A stretch of 64,000 nucleotides of DNA, taken from NCBI RefSeq assembly GCF_027744825.2, contig NC_071349.1, positions 7,961,001-8,025,000 on the forward strand, in the 5' to 3' direction. A program made the translations under genes and the position numbers. How positions within the stretch are numbered: position 1 is the stretch's first letter; each line of letters opens with the position of its first letter. Source of the DNA: Synchiropus splendidus (Eukaryota > Chordata > Actinopteri > Syngnathiformes > Callionymidae). The notes below the pieces were generated by a model. The model was not told the origin of the DNA, made no database searches, and worked only from the letters and a program-made list of their open reading frames with translations. This document shows, piece by piece, positions 27,201 through 39,750 of the stretch.

Positions 27201-30200
27201 GCAGCTGGAGGCCAGGAGGAAGAGGAGAGACCAACATCAGCACAAAGTATACTCTGAAGTACAAACTCAGGTATGTATCACGTACTTCAGTCCAGACTTA
27301 TTGGCTGATGCGAGCGGCAGCAGGGATCTGGAGCCGTGATGGATGAAGAGACAACTGCTCTGTGCGCCTTAAAAAAGTTGTGGCTGGAAATATCAGCGCT
27401 GCAAGATAGCAGTGCAACATTCATCAATACTTTGATTTAGGAGGTGACCTTTTCCTTCCTGCATTCATGGTGGAACCGATTCATCACCGCGACAGACTCC
27501 TTATAACATAGTCCTGAGGAAGGCAGTAAAACATCAGGAACTCTTTACTTAATCAAGAGCTGGGTGTTTCTTTGACAGCAGTGATGCAATATAATGTCTC
27601 TGCATTACAGGGCAATGAAAACAAAAGAACCCGTGCTGAGTTTGCGCTTTCAAAATCATTCATAGCATTTCTCCTGTTTTGTTTCGTGAACGGCTTGTGT
27701 ACCAGAATTTTTCATAGTCCTTTGTTTTGTTGTTGTTTTAAACAACAATTGAAGTAAATTTTGAATAAAAATTACATAGCAATGCTGTGCTAATGACTGT
27801 ATTAAACTAAAATAGTACGGATTAAAATAAAGATTCTGAGAAAAAATGTTGGCTGATAATAAAGTAAAAAATATAATTTCCCACAAAAGTTTCGAAAAAT
27901 AAGTCTGACTACATGGTGCTGGATAGTTATGGCAGAAAAGTGGCCAGAAAGTGTTTCACAGAGCCACATGTGGCGACACTGCGCTGCAGTGCTGGTGGCT
28001 CAGTAGAAGCACTGCCATCTCTTATGTCCAGCTGTTTTCTAAAAAAAACAGTCGCCCTGAATATTAATCTCAGAATAATCTGAGCAACAATGTTGTTCAC
28101 TTTAATTGTAACAATCATTCTGTATTGAAAATAAATCTTTTCCGTCATGTTTCCAAGATGTGAGGACAGAAGGATCCAAGAAGTGAATAAGAGAGGATTG
28201 TTTTTATCCCTCCTCTCCAGATGGTACGGCAAAGAGAAGGAGTGCGAGGTGTACACTCACACGCAGCCGTACTCCTGCAGCATCACCAGAGACCTGCACC
28301 TCTTCACACCCTATGAGATCTGGGTGGAGGCCTCCAATCAGCTGGGCTGGGCCACCTCTGATGTCATCACTCTGGACATCCTAGACGTGGGTGAGTTCAC
28401 GGAGATAGGATCTTTGATCCCCCCCTCCCGCCTTAGATCCGCGTGTCTCTGCGGCTGCAGGACAAAAACAGGACAATAGTTTCCAACTGAGAAGGTTGTG
28501 ACCCAGAAAGCTGAAACTGACTGAAACACGTTTTTATCAACGCTGTGGAACAGACGTCAGGCCAGGTATTGTTTTGGGAAACAAGAAAATATTGCTGAAA
28601 CTGGACTGGTGAAGCTGTTGTCAGTTTAAAAACACATGCGGTTCAAGTCCCTCTCAGCAATCAGATGACAAACATCACGCTTGGTTTGAGTGAAATCAGT
28701 CCTGCACTCACGAGTGCTTTGGATTTGGTGCCAAGTTCCAACAATAAGATATTAATAAACGTGTAATATTGAAGTATAATGCTTTCCGAAAACATGAACT
28801 TTTACTTCTGATGATTTCCTGATGTATTTCCAAATCCATGCATCAGGCATTACTAACATTACTTCCTAACATACATCTTGTTATCAACATTTCCGGAAAA
28901 TTTCCCTGAAAAATATCTTTTTAGGTTATTTTGCAGATTTAAAAAAATACAATCTTTGAAGTGAACACACGAGTGAGGTCGCAGCATAGCGGTTCAGAAC
29001 AGTTGACTTTATGCTCTCATCTATAATGCATTATAAAAAATGTCATAACGCATTTATAAGGCTTCACAGAAGATGTTATGACAACTTATAACAATGTTTT
29101 TTTAATGTACTATAAAGGTTAATAATGAATGGAGGTGCGTTGTGTACTGTGCTGAAAGATGAATCGGGTCAAAACGGTGCGTCACGGTGGCCGTATTTAC
29201 TCGCGTCCACTGCACAGTGTAATCGTCAGCAGCTGGACTCCACCGTGGAGGACTGGCTTTATTTACCGTCGTTTCCTTTACGCCGCTCACCTTTGACCTC
29301 TGCGAGCAACAGAATATTGGCAGGCAGTCATAACTGCGGCGCTGATGCTGTGCATTCTTCACATGACAGCGTGTTGGAAGTGGGATCCCTCTCTCTGTGC
29401 TCATGCAGAGGGACCCGCAGGCTGGAGCTCCGGCTCTCACTGGACAACAGAACCTCTCCTTCTGTAATCACGAGCACAAGTGCGAGTGTGGCTGTAATGG
29501 GCTTGTTTCTATCTGGCCGCCACCCTGTCAAACATCCAGTCAAGCACAGCGTCCACAATTATTAGCTGTTATCACCCTCCTTCTCTTGGCTGCGAGGCTT
29601 CCACTCCGTGCCAGAGTGGTGTTTCTTGGATGTTGTTCCTCCTCCTTTTGGCTGCTGCTGCTGCTGTTTTCGTTGTTTACAGACCACAGTTCTAATGACA
29701 GATGACCAGTGAACAAAGTAATGCAGAAATAAAAACTAAGTAATGAGAAATAACACTATATGTAACTGATGGTTACATGTGTTGTTATTTCTCCTTGACT
29801 TTGCTTCTCAACATATAAAGCGCTCTGGTGTTACTGAGCATGTGTCCCTGAGATAAGTTACATTCTCAATATCCAACTTCACATTTGAGATTTTTCCACT
29901 GTTAAATAAACATAAATCACAACTGGATTCTTCAGCTCAATAACTCTAAAATGACATGAATAGGTGAAGTCAGATGATGAAGTTAAGATGTGCATATTTA
30001 CAACAACAAACGCAGTTCTTCAGTTTTTCAGTGGGTTGAATAGTGAGTGTGTTTTAGCTGCTGTGGTAGGACTGAGCAGCCGGATGGTCTCTCTCTCTCT
30101 CTCTCTCTCTCACTGACTGCTGCCACATGGTTTTCAATAGGAAGTAACTGTTCCCGACTCGCTGTCTGACTAAAGCAAAACCTGGAATGAGATAATAATT

Positions 30201-33200
30201 TTAAAGGCCCTGAAAGGTGTGAGTGAAGAGTGTCTTCATCCGTCTACACTCGCACGTCTACAGAGCGAGCGCGTTCATCAACACTCGGGTTACTGGTGAG
30301 CCCAAGGCCTCTCAGTCACCGGACTGTTTGTTTAGTTGGAATGCTTTCTCGAAAGTGCTCGCGTCAGAAACACCCTTTATTTGGATGACTTGGTCCTCTT
30401 TTAACTCTGTCCCACAGGACTTGGATACACACATTTATATCTCTGTCCTAGTGGGAACAGAGATATAAACCTAACCATCCAAAACAGATGGCTAACCTTA
30501 ACCAGAATTCTGAACCAAACTGGAACCCAATTGTAATGACAAAGTTATTTTGAAGTTTTAATCCTAAGATTGAGGTTTAACCATATTAGGACCAGTCTGA
30601 AGGTCCTGACTAAGCCAAATGTCCTCATAAGGAGGTGTTTTGCAAGAATTGGTCCCCATAAGACCAGATTAAACCAACAGCCCCTCCACACAAAAACTTC
30701 CAAAAAGCCTCTTGGAATGTTCCAGCCTGATCCTGCTGACTAATCCTGCCTCTGAGCCGCCGGCGGACCCCCGGTGGCTGCTGGAGGTGTTCGGCGAGTC
30801 TTGGGCCAGGAACAACAACTGGGTGATTAGGTTGAAGCTCCCACCTGGTGGGACTGAGGACAAGTAAACAGAGTGGAAGACGAAGCGGGCGTCCATCATC
30901 CTCTAATCCGTCTCTGCTGGCGAACGTATGCACACACCTGTTTACACACCCCGAGGGCAGGGTCGTGCCTGGTAACAGTATAGAGGCAGCCAGGGTGTAG
31001 GCGGCTTCTGGACTCGTTTCGTTCAGGTTTCCCTGCTCTCACGCGGTTTCCACAGCAGATGGTGAATCACAGCAACCACGCGTGCGTCACTCTGAGTCAC
31101 ACGGTCGGTCATCGCCTCTGTAGGTGAGGCGGAACACCTACATGCATTCCTGCGTTCCGGGGGAACCCTCCAAACAATGGAGCCAGACCAGACACGTCGT
31201 GGTGCATGTCTTTGGGAAATGACATCACATGTGCTACCCTCCATGGCGTGACCTCAGATTACCTCACCTTATGTAATCTCACTTGTGGAAGCTACAGATC
31301 CACACACGAATGCGATATGTAGACAGATTTTTGAAGCAAAAGTTTCAGCTGACCAGAAAAGAAAAGCCTCCTGCATTTCAGCATGATCAATGAGTGGAGG
31401 CCATTTCTTTGGCATTTAGTGGGAAGCTTTCCAGCGCTACAGATTGTCTGGAGGAGAGCCACACCAGCTCCACACTGGAAGCAGGCAGGTTCACTCAAAG
31501 AATCGCCTACGACCTCCCTGCTGTGTTCACTAGGGCAGAGGTTCTTAAGGTTAAGGTTAAGGTTCTCATAGGGCCGGGGCCCATGGTTGGGCCCCGAGCA
31601 CCTCCTAGAGGGCCGCTAAAAGTTTTTTTGATGTATACCATTGGGCCGCGAGACGCTCAATTTTAATACATGAGCCATGTATGGTGGCAGGAGTGTGTCA
31701 CTGAATTGACTTCACTGCAAATCTGTGATAGTGAATAACTATGGAGGAGTCATGGAAAAAATGGTAATGAAAGCGATGGCGCCCCCAACAATAAACACTG
31801 TTCATAAAAGCACCTGAAGCAGTTTTGAAAATGTATTTGAACGTTTTATGGTGATGCCTTCATTTAAACTATACTTATATCTTCTTTGCGTTTAGATAAA
31901 AAAAAAAAATTCTAGGATATTTGGACATGGTTTTATGATATTTATTTTATTCCAAATGTTGTTCAGTTTTTCCAATTTACTCAACAGTTTGCATCAAGTG
32001 TATTTTTGTTCTTTTTTCTTTAGTGAATTTCATGAATATGCACCTGGTTCTGCTGCTGGTTGGATTTTTCGATGACAAATACATATCATGGTTTCATGTC
32101 ATTTGACAAGGTTTTGGTTTGTTTACGTGTATTGTTGAATTGTTGAAGATGCTCTTGGGGAAAGAAACACAGGACATAAAGACACGAACAGGTGATCACT
32201 ACCATCTTATGGAATTGGATGGAGCTTGGAGACACAATTGTCCTCGACTGAAGTTGAGAGATTTATTTGAGTTTTGAAGCTGTGTTACAGATAAAGCTAC
32301 ATTACGCGGCATTCTCAGTTTCTTGCCTCAGTAGGTGGCACTATTGCGTTTAAAGATGATGATGGTCAATGAGGTATTAGTCCCACAGCATAGATCAGAG
32401 CTCCATCTAGTGGCTGCTGTGGACTCTAATCCTGCCTTCACTGCTGTATTAGATTAGATTAATTTCTGCTCTTTTGAGAAAAAGTTAAACCTGGTCAAGA
32501 CCCTGAGCGACTCCTTTTGGAACACTGTAGGGCTACTATCAATCTGTGGGACTCAGTGATGCCTAAAAAGCCTAAAAAGCGAGTCATATCTAGACTCTTC
32601 TTTCTCTTCTTTTCACTGTCCCATCTTGACTTTCCCAGAATCCTCTGTTTGTTTATCAGCGAGGGATGGCATTAAGAAGAGAACTCTAGTTCTGCTCTGG
32701 AACCATCTTTAAAGTCCAAAGCAAATAATGGTAACAATATTGCTCCGTAGCTCGGTGTTTGTTTGTGGAGGTAATTGTTGTCAGATGAAGAAGACAACCG
32801 CTCTCACGAAGCACCACACAACCCTCGGTTGTTGCGCTACTGCCGCCATTTTAGCTTGCTTTGTTGATATTACAGACGTGACCTTAAGATGGAGAAGAAG
32901 CCCCCGAGCAGCGGGGCTTTTCAATCACGGCTCAAAAATGATAATCAGGCCCACATGTCCACCAGAAGTTAATCACCGAGATTGAGGATGGAAATAAACT
33001 TGTTAATGGGTGTAATAAATTAAATTCCGCTCATTAAAATGTTTGAGATTCAGTTGCGATCACTTCATCGGAGCCACGCCGAAGGTCAGACTCTTCTACC
33101 TGGCTGCATTTTACATCAGTGGTAGCAGCTGGGAAGAACTGTCCCCAAGGTCCCGAACTCTTGCTGTTGTTGAAAACCTGTCGGTGTTATCAGACTAGCC

Positions 33201-36200
33201 TTGTTTGAACAGGCGGAAACAGTACTGTTGTAGGATTTGCCATTACAAAAAAATGCAATGTAACTTGCCAGAGTTTCTATCTTGCTTTCAAAGGCACTAC
33301 TGTATATTTCTGAACTGGACCTATGATGGTAGGTAGCCATTTTTGTTATCGCTCCATTTTATCAAACCGGCGGCCATGTTTGTAAAGGAAACATAACTTG
33401 ATGCAACGCTAAACCAAAAGCTACGTTCTGTCAAATGACTGAAAATACAAAGGTATTTTTCTCCAGTGACGGTTCTGTGGACGGCTCCATCAGAACTGAT
33501 GTTTGGAGTGCGACAGGAGAGAATAATCTCTCCGAAAGCCTGGCGCATGATTTTGCTGAGTTATGATTTATATTGGTTCTTTTCTGTCTGTGTCAGAACA
33601 TGGAGCTAACTGGGCTTGCTCATAGGGTCGTGATCTGAAGCTGGTTCTCTTCTCACTGAGCCGTCTGATGTGGCTTCTGTTGCTATGCTGGTCACTTCCT
33701 GTTTACTGTAAACAAAGTATGTCTGAAATATTCAGAAGACGAGAAGATTAAGATGGTTGGGTGAACACGCTTCAGTAAAGAAAATGCTAATAATGTCTCC
33801 AGTAGTCTCAAAATAAACAATATGAATGTATAAACTCACTCAAAAAAAGGGAAAATTGGATGTTTAAATTATAAAACAAAAGCTGGTGACATTCGTGGAG
33901 GCTATTTCCCTCCATGTTTCCAGCAGCAGAACCTTGATCTTGACAACCACGGCCTTCTCTCTCCACAGTGACCACTGACCCCCCCGCCGGTGTCACCGTG
34001 AGCCGCGTGGGTCAGTTGGAGGACCAGCTGAGCGTCCGCTGGGAGGCTCCTCCAGCCCTCAAAGACTACCTGTTCCAGGCCAAGTACCAGATCCGCTACA
34101 GACTGGAGGACAGCCAGGACTGGAAGGTAAAGCCCAGAGCCGGATGAAGACGCGAAGCCCCTCGCTGCCCAGCAGCTGGTTCTCATCCCCACGCGGTAAT
34201 GACCTCTAATCTGCTCTGATTGAGGCCTCCTCCGCCGGTCGGGCCACTCGAGGAACCTTCAGCACTCATAAATCTTTGGTCGTGAAGGAGGCCCGGCCAC
34301 TGTTTACCTCCGCTCGCACTTTTAATGAATAAAAAATAGTGAGCGAGAGCCTTCCCAGCACCGGCTCAGGTCCCGTGGGCCGCGGCGAAGATCCCCGGCT
34401 TATTAGAAGCGAATTACAGATCTGCGCGGCGGGAAGACGTGCTGGGAGAGTCCGATCCGAGGAGCTTTAGGAGCTCGCCGGTGGAACCGTACACCGCTCG
34501 GGCCCTAATCATGAGGTCATGCTGAGGAATGGAGGATAGCTGTTAATGTCTTCAACATGTTTGTGAAGAACTAACTTCTGCCCCGTGTCACTCCATTAGC
34601 ACGGCGGCTCCTCCCGAGTCCGAACAAGTGTTTACACACCGGATGCCAGAGAGAGAGAGAGCAAGCGTATCCGCGAGTCGCAGTCATGAATAATCGATGG
34701 CAGATTTTACCCCGAAGGTGTAGGTACATTTAAATACGGTGTAAACAGGCGGATCATGAAGCAGCTAAACACAGCGGTGATGTGCGTGTTTGCGGTCGGA
34801 CCTCCTGTGCTCAGCTCTCCCGTGTTTGTTGGTCGTCGTGTAGGTGATGGACGACGTCGGGAACCAGACCTCGTGCAGGCTGGCGGGCCTGAGGCCGGGG
34901 ACCGTGTATTTCGTGCAGGTAGGTGCTGGGTCGGCGTGTCGTGATGTCAAAGGTGAAACTGTGATGCGTTTCAGGTCCGCTGTAATCCTGTCGGCATCTT
35001 CGGCTCTAGGAAGGCTGGAATCTGGAGCGAGTGGAGCCATCCCATGGCTGCGTCGACGCCACACAGTGGTGAGCACGCGCATGCGCACACACACTTCGCA
35101 CACGGAAAAAGCCACGGCACAAGCAAGTTCACAATTTTGATCTCTGAGTCGAGCGAGATTCGGTTTGAGGGATTTACACGAGCAGATTCCTGGTGGACGA
35201 GTCGTTTCAAATAGAATCCTCATCAACATTGTTTTGCCAAAGTGAGGATCCATTCATGTGGCAAGTTCACCGCTGCCACATTCTTCTCCTGGTGGTTGAC
35301 ATGACATGACTCTGTTTCCAAATCGAGGTTCAGTCTGTGCAAAAAAAAAAAAAAAAAAAAAATCATTCTCATTGTGTGGGACACGATGACAGAAGAAGCG
35401 TTGAAAAGTTGAAGCTCTATGAATTTTGTTATTATTATGTTATTATTATTATTAATAATAATACTTAATAATCATTATAATTCTAATAATAATAATGAGT
35501 CCCACACAGGTCCAAAACATTTCAGAAAGTTGGCCATAATCTCTGTAACTGTAAGGCAGATTTGCGTTTTTATTTTCTTTTATTTTGAGTTTTGTTTTTA
35601 ATGATCTAAGTTTAAAGTTGAGTTTAAAACAAATCTTCCAGTCATACCTGGTTTCTTTACTAAATTTATAATGCCTTAAAAATGGAAATATTTATGAGAG
35701 CCTTTCTTTGGATCCTTGCACCATCCTTACATATTCCATCGCAATATCTGCTGTTGTAAATGATATTAAAACATGATGGAAAGTGTGGGAAATAAAAAAT
35801 GTTTTAAAATATATTCACCAAAATTATGAATTAAGTCTGAAGGAGATGAAGTTAAGAAGGTCAGAGGCGACTTGGTGAGATCTTTGAGTCCCCCTCCATC
35901 GCTCTTCAAAAGTCACGTGTCTCCCTCCCGCCCCCTCAGAGCGGCTGATGACCGGCTCCTGTGACTCCAAGTCCAGCGGCGACTCCAACTCCACGCTGCG
36001 CCGGGAGCTGAAGCAGTTCTTCGGCTGGGTCCGGAAACACGCCTACGGCTGCAGCAGCATGTCCATGAAGCTGTACGACCAGTGGAGGGTGCTGATGCAG
36101 AAATCCCATAAAGCTCGCAACCAGGTAGGTAAGCATCGCCCCTGCCGGAACTCTCACCCCGACTCCCGCCGCCGCCTCTTCACGCCACGCTCTTGTGTTT

Positions 36201-36227
36201 CAGGTTCTCGAAGGGGATAAGTCCTAG
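20701..36227 (+). CDS. crlf1: Cytokine receptor-like factor 1 (CRLF1/CLF-1), nine exons, complete
   Basis: Secreted partner of CLCF1. In mammals the pair signals through CNTFR, gp130 and LIFR and matters in motor-neuron and craniofacial development. Exons: 20701-20776, 24442-24720, 27141-27270, 28221-28390, 33969-34126, 34844-34918, 34975-35068, 35940-36124 and 36204-36227. All borders are GT-AG and the frame stays open for 396 residues. Residues 1-24 are a hydrophobic signal peptide. An Ig-like domain ([22 protein letters not shown]) comes next, then two fibronectin III domains with the paired cysteines of a cytokine-receptor module (LTCWSR..LTCSW, CEVYTH..YSC). The WSEWS motif is at 313-317. 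The C-terminal helix-like tail includes [18 protein letters not shown]. Several N-glycosylation sites are visible (NLT, NMS, NAS, NIS, NQT, NST). The end (KSHKARNQ then VLEGDKS) is shorter than the human tail. An AATAAA lies at 36966. Fish a/b paralog not decided. Confidence 0.97.
21200..21234. repeat. (TAA)n microsatellite
   Basis: About eleven perfect ATA/TAA units in crlf1 intron 1. Confidence 0.95.
23140..23450. promoter_or_regulatory. Candidate conserved noncoding element in crlf1 intron 1
   Basis: Unlike the AT-slippery intron around it, this block has a non-repetitive texture with clustered homeodomain-type cores (CCTAATTGC, CTCATTA, GGATTAG, TTTATTACC, CCTAATAAAA) and balanced composition. 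That texture is typical of developmental enhancers. It has no coding potential. It is a guess from texture alone; alignment to other fish would decide. Confidence 0.3.
24085..24135 (+). mobile_element. Degenerate hAT-like transposon end
   Basis: The core CTCAAGGCCCGTGGGCCACA followed by GCCCGCC resembles the widespread hAT-type terminus that gives 'ggcccgggggccacatccggcccgc' in vertebrate genomes. Only a fragment is visible, in crlf1 intron 1. A related fragment in the opposite orientation lies at 53848-53893. Confidence 0.45.
25526..25548. repeat. (GT)n microsatellite
   Basis: About eleven GT units in crlf1 intron 2. Confidence 0.95.
28940..29120. repeat. AT-rich repeat-like fragment
   Basis: Contains the phrase ATAATGCATTATAAAAAATG then CATTTATAAGGCTTCACA and TTATGACAACTTATAACAATG. 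This resembles a common fish DNA-transposon/palindromic repeat built on TTATAA and CATTATAA words. Neither end is defined. It lies in crlf1 intron 4. Confidence 0.35.
30087..30111. repeat. (TC)n microsatellite
   Basis: Twelve or so TC units, crlf1 intron 4. Confidence 0.95.
30390..30665. repeat. Dispersed repeat, copy A
   Basis: Contains the phrases AACCTAACCATCCAAAACAG, ATGGCTAACCTTAACCAG, AACCCAATTGTAATGAC, TTTTGAAGTTTTAATCCTA and AAGAATTGGTCCCCATAAG. The same ordered phrases recur at 39180-39420, 39430-39750 and 61185-61335. The element is tRNA-box-free and AT-rich, of a type common in fish introns. Its head carries a perfect 13-bp-stem hairpin (30434-30469). Confidence 0.7.
31540..31790 (+). 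mobile_element. Degenerate hAT-like element
   Basis: Begins with a CAGAGGTTCTTAAGG head and continues with GGGCCGGGGCCCATGG, GAGGGCCGCTAAAAG and TTGGGCCGCGAG. This is the 'ggttcttaacc...gggccgc' organisation of vertebrate hAT-family relics. The right end is not clear and there is no transposase frame. Located in crlf1 intron 4. Confidence 0.45.
32880..33080. promoter_or_regulatory. Candidate conserved noncoding element in crlf1 intron 4
   Basis: Non-repetitive block with homeodomain/forkhead-like cores (AAATGATAATCAGG, CTTGTTAATGGG, AATAAATTAAATTCC, CTCATTAAAATG) in an otherwise repeat-worn intron. Judged on texture only. Confidence 0.25.
34195..34520. promoter_or_regulatory. Candidate conserved noncoding element in crlf1 intron 5
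   Basis: GC-balanced, CpG-containing, repeat-free block just after exon 5, with TTTTAATGAATAAAAAATAG, GGCTTATTAGAAGCGAATTA and CCCTAATCATGAGG cores. It has no splice-flanked open frame. Enhancer-like texture; inference. Confidence 0.3.
35341..35362. repeat. Poly(A) tract
   Basis: 22 uninterrupted A in crlf1 intron 7, followed by AT-rich (ATT/AAT)n-like sequence to about 35490. Confidence 0.9.
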
Positions 36228-38981
36228 CACCTGCTGCCGTGTGGGTGGATCCGTAGAGACTATTGAACACAGATTGTGGGGACTCATGAGCACAGACTTT
36301 CTGAACGAAAAGACTTGTTGGACTCACACGGACTTCTCTGCTCATCGACCTGGTGCTGCACACAACTGCTAAAAGGAGTGTTGAAGAGCCTGCCTGTGTC
36401 TGCGCTGGACTCCAACACCATCTAGAGGCCACTCAGCATCAGTGGACGCTTCAGCTCTTCTTCGCTCACGCTCCGGTCTTCAAACAACTCACTTCAACTT
36501 CAGTGTTTTTATCCAAAAGCCGACCCGGTTCTGTCCAAAAGCAAGTGACTGATTGGTGTGAGGAGGCGCGCCACCGCTTTTATTTTTGTACTGTATTGTA
36601 ACAACATATTTAAAAATGTTTATGTTTGTCTCTTAAGTTATGTTAAGTTAGTAAAGATATATGAATGACTGACGCTCCTCACATGCCATTCTTTTTGTTG
36701 GTGTTCCACGAATGATACCTAAATATCCATAGTTGTGAAATGAGACGGTTTTTCTTCTAGGTTTATTTATTCACTTGACAGAGTGACTCGCCGTGGTGGG
36801 AGAGAGGGAAAATAGGTCCAAACGCTGGGAGGATATCAACAAGTGTAATTATTCCTCTTCGCTGTTACAATGAGCTAAATTCTTATTTGACTGTATAGTA
36901 TTTTTGGAGTAAACCAAAATATTTTATATTGATATGATTTGTAATTTTTTTTTTTCAACTGATCAAATAAAACTCAAGTTATATTTACAAGTTCATGTTC
37001 AGCAACAGGAAAAAAAACAATAAAATAAAAAATAAATACATTTAAAACATATATTTAAAGCAAAGGCTCAGCAATAGAAACCCCCCCCAAATTCAATAAA
37101 TAAAATCAAAATCTGTTGAAAGCAAAGGCTCTGAAATATATAGTTGAGTTAACAACTCAGACTCTAGCTATTTCTAGCTGTTGGGCTTCTGGATCTGGAG
37201 CTTCATCTGGCTCCCTGATGAAGCTAAGAAAGCGACACCAGAGTGAGTGGTTCAGTTGTGTTTGTGTCATTGCTGTGGTTTCAGCGATGTGAATAATAAA
37301 TTACAATCAATGGGCACAGCAGATGGGGATGACAGCAGAACAAGGGTGGCTGCTCTGATGTAGCGAGGCGACTGTTTGTTGAGCTTGGCCCGACATGTTG
37401 GCTGCAGTAGCTCGTCTCCATCCACCTCCTCGTCCTCCTCATCCATCAGTGCTGCACCTCTTCTGCTGTTCACTCCAGCCGACAGACACGGTGGTGACAG
37501 GGAGGGCCATGTCTTCAGGTGCCGGGAGTCCAACAGACCTGCTGCTGCCTTGTGAATGTTAACCCCACATATTTCCCTCTGGAGCAGCCGAGCCCGCTAT
37601 ACAATAAATACAGATATTGATCCCCGAAACTCCAAATATCATACTGAAAACTCCATGTATTCACTCATAGACTGCAGGTACTCAGGTATGTGGACGTGTA
37701 TCAACTCAAGTGAGTCAGGATCAACCAACGCTGGCGCCGAGCGACTTCATCTCCACTGTCAGAGTTTCGTCATCTGTTCCTTGTCTTGGTATCAACGTGT
37801 CCTGGGAACTTCATTCAAATAGACTCAGAGCTTTTGGACTTATTCTTGCAGAGAGGCAGATAAACACTGACAAAAACATGAGGTGAAGCGTCAACAACAG
37901 TCAGGAACAGTCGATACACGTATGTTAACGCAGAACTGCTACACACTTTCACAAGTATTTCATCCACAAACTTTTATTCTTTTCATAAACCCGTAAACAT
38001 AAACAAACCAGTGCTCCATCCTCCGGCGCTGCAGCTCTCCCCTCCAGCAACACAACCCTTTAATTGTCCACACCAAACTCCTTCGTGGGTCAGGAACCAA
38101 CAACTTTGGAAAAAATATTCAAGAACATATTTTCAAATCCAGTAAAAAACCTAAATGTATTCACCAGCGTCCTCCAGCTGAACCACTTTAATTTGGTCAG
38201 CATCTTCTGGACCACAGCAGCAGCAATAAATCAACATATATCCCACCAGAACACAGCGACGTCGTGTCATGTTTCTTCTCATGTTGAGCTGTATTTGCTC
38301 CACAGAGGCTCGGCCCTTCATGGATGAGCTTTAGACGGAAGCTTGGATTGACCTCCAGACGACTGGCGTGACCCAGACCCACTCAGTCACCAGTGGTTAG
38401 AGCAAACACAACACAGATCCCACTGAGAGCGGAGTAAATGGATTTCCAATCTATGGTGAATGACTGGTTCACCACCAGCCCAAACACAACCCAGGAGAAC
38501 CATGTAACACACCCCACCGTTTGTTGAGTCCGGTTACTGGTTCTGGTGCGTTTTGAGTCACAGCTGGTTAATATTTAACGGAGCGGTTTGTCTCTCGGTC
38601 ACAGCTCTGCTCCGGAGGTTTTAGTTACCCTGCGACACAGAAGAAGAAATATTGAGCTGCTGACGGTGACCAACGTGACCTAGTTTCAAGGTGGCAGTGG
38701 TACCAGCGCGTCCAGCACACAAAGGTATGTGAGGGGGCCGCGGTGTCTCTGTGTCGAGTCAGAAATGTCACATGGTGACTTTGCAAACCTCAGAATCCCA
38801 GTGGGCAGAAGGTTCACCAGGCACATCAGCAACAATCCAGCTGGTACCAACAGCAGAGAAAGAGACGCAGAGGACCACGAGGAAACTTGTTCGAGACCTA
38901 TTTCCATGAAGTTCCTGCACCACTGGCTGCAGTAGAAAACTGGAAATGGGAAGAAGACATGAACACATTCTTGCTCTGACG

Positions 38982-39006
38982 CTGTGTGTGTGTGTGTGTG
39001 TGTGTG
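38982..39006. repeat. (TG)n microsatellite
   Basis: About twelve TG units. Confidence 0.95.
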
Positions 39007-39179
39007 TTCTGTCTTTGATCAATGACATTCATTAAAGGTAATTTCTGCCAAATAATGAGGTTTATTTGTTCACATTTTTATCTCACTGGAGAGCAGGACG
39101 AACACGTGTTTTGTCCCAATGCTGATAAATGAGGTGAACGGGATACACGTCTTTTTACTCCATAGGAACACACACACGT

Positions 39180-39420
39180 TTGTCTTCCTAGCTTAGTGAT
39201 TCATTGAGACACATTGACATAATGCTTTCCTCAGGCTCTCCCCCTAAACCTAACCATCTAAAACAAGTGCCTAAACATAACCTTTACTCTTCACCAAACT
39301 CAAACCCAATTATCATAACCTAGGTATTTTGTAGTTTGAACTCTCAAACTGAGGCTTGACAAAGTGAGGACTCGCCAAAATGTCCCATTAAAAACACAGA
39401 CAGGTTCTCACAAAGATAGA
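39180..39420. repeat. Dispersed repeat, copy B
   Basis: Shares CCTAAACCTAACCATCTAAA, CTCAAACCCAATTATCATAA and GAGGCTTGACAAAGTGAGGA phrases with copies A and C. It is the form of a dispersed repeat commonly seen in fish introns and spacers. Confidence 0.65.
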
Positions 39421-39429
39421 AATACAGGA

Positions 39430-39750
39430 ACACACACACACACACTCTCTCTCTCGCCCATAAACATAACCATCCAAAACAAATGGCTAAATTTAACCAG
39501 GGCCCAAACCAAGATTGAATTGAATTATAATTGAATAACCCACTTATTTTGATGTTTTAATGTTAAAATTGCTGATCTTGTGGGACCGGCAATGGGTCCC
39601 CACAAGTAGGTGTGTTTCTAAGAATTGGTCCCCACAAGTATAGCTATACAATTTAGCACACGCACTTACACACATGCACAGTCAGGCAAGAGGTCCCCAC
39701 GAGGACAGTGTTTTGTCAAGAATTGGTCCCCATGAGGCCGTATAAACACG
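39430..39750. repeat. Dispersed repeat, copy C with extra tail
   Basis: Carries ATAACCATCCAAAACAAATG, GGCTAAATTTAACCAG and TTTTGATGTTTTAATG. Its tail (AAGAATTGGTCCCCACAAG) is present twice, at about 39620 and 39720, so the tail is tandemly duplicated. Confidence 0.65.
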
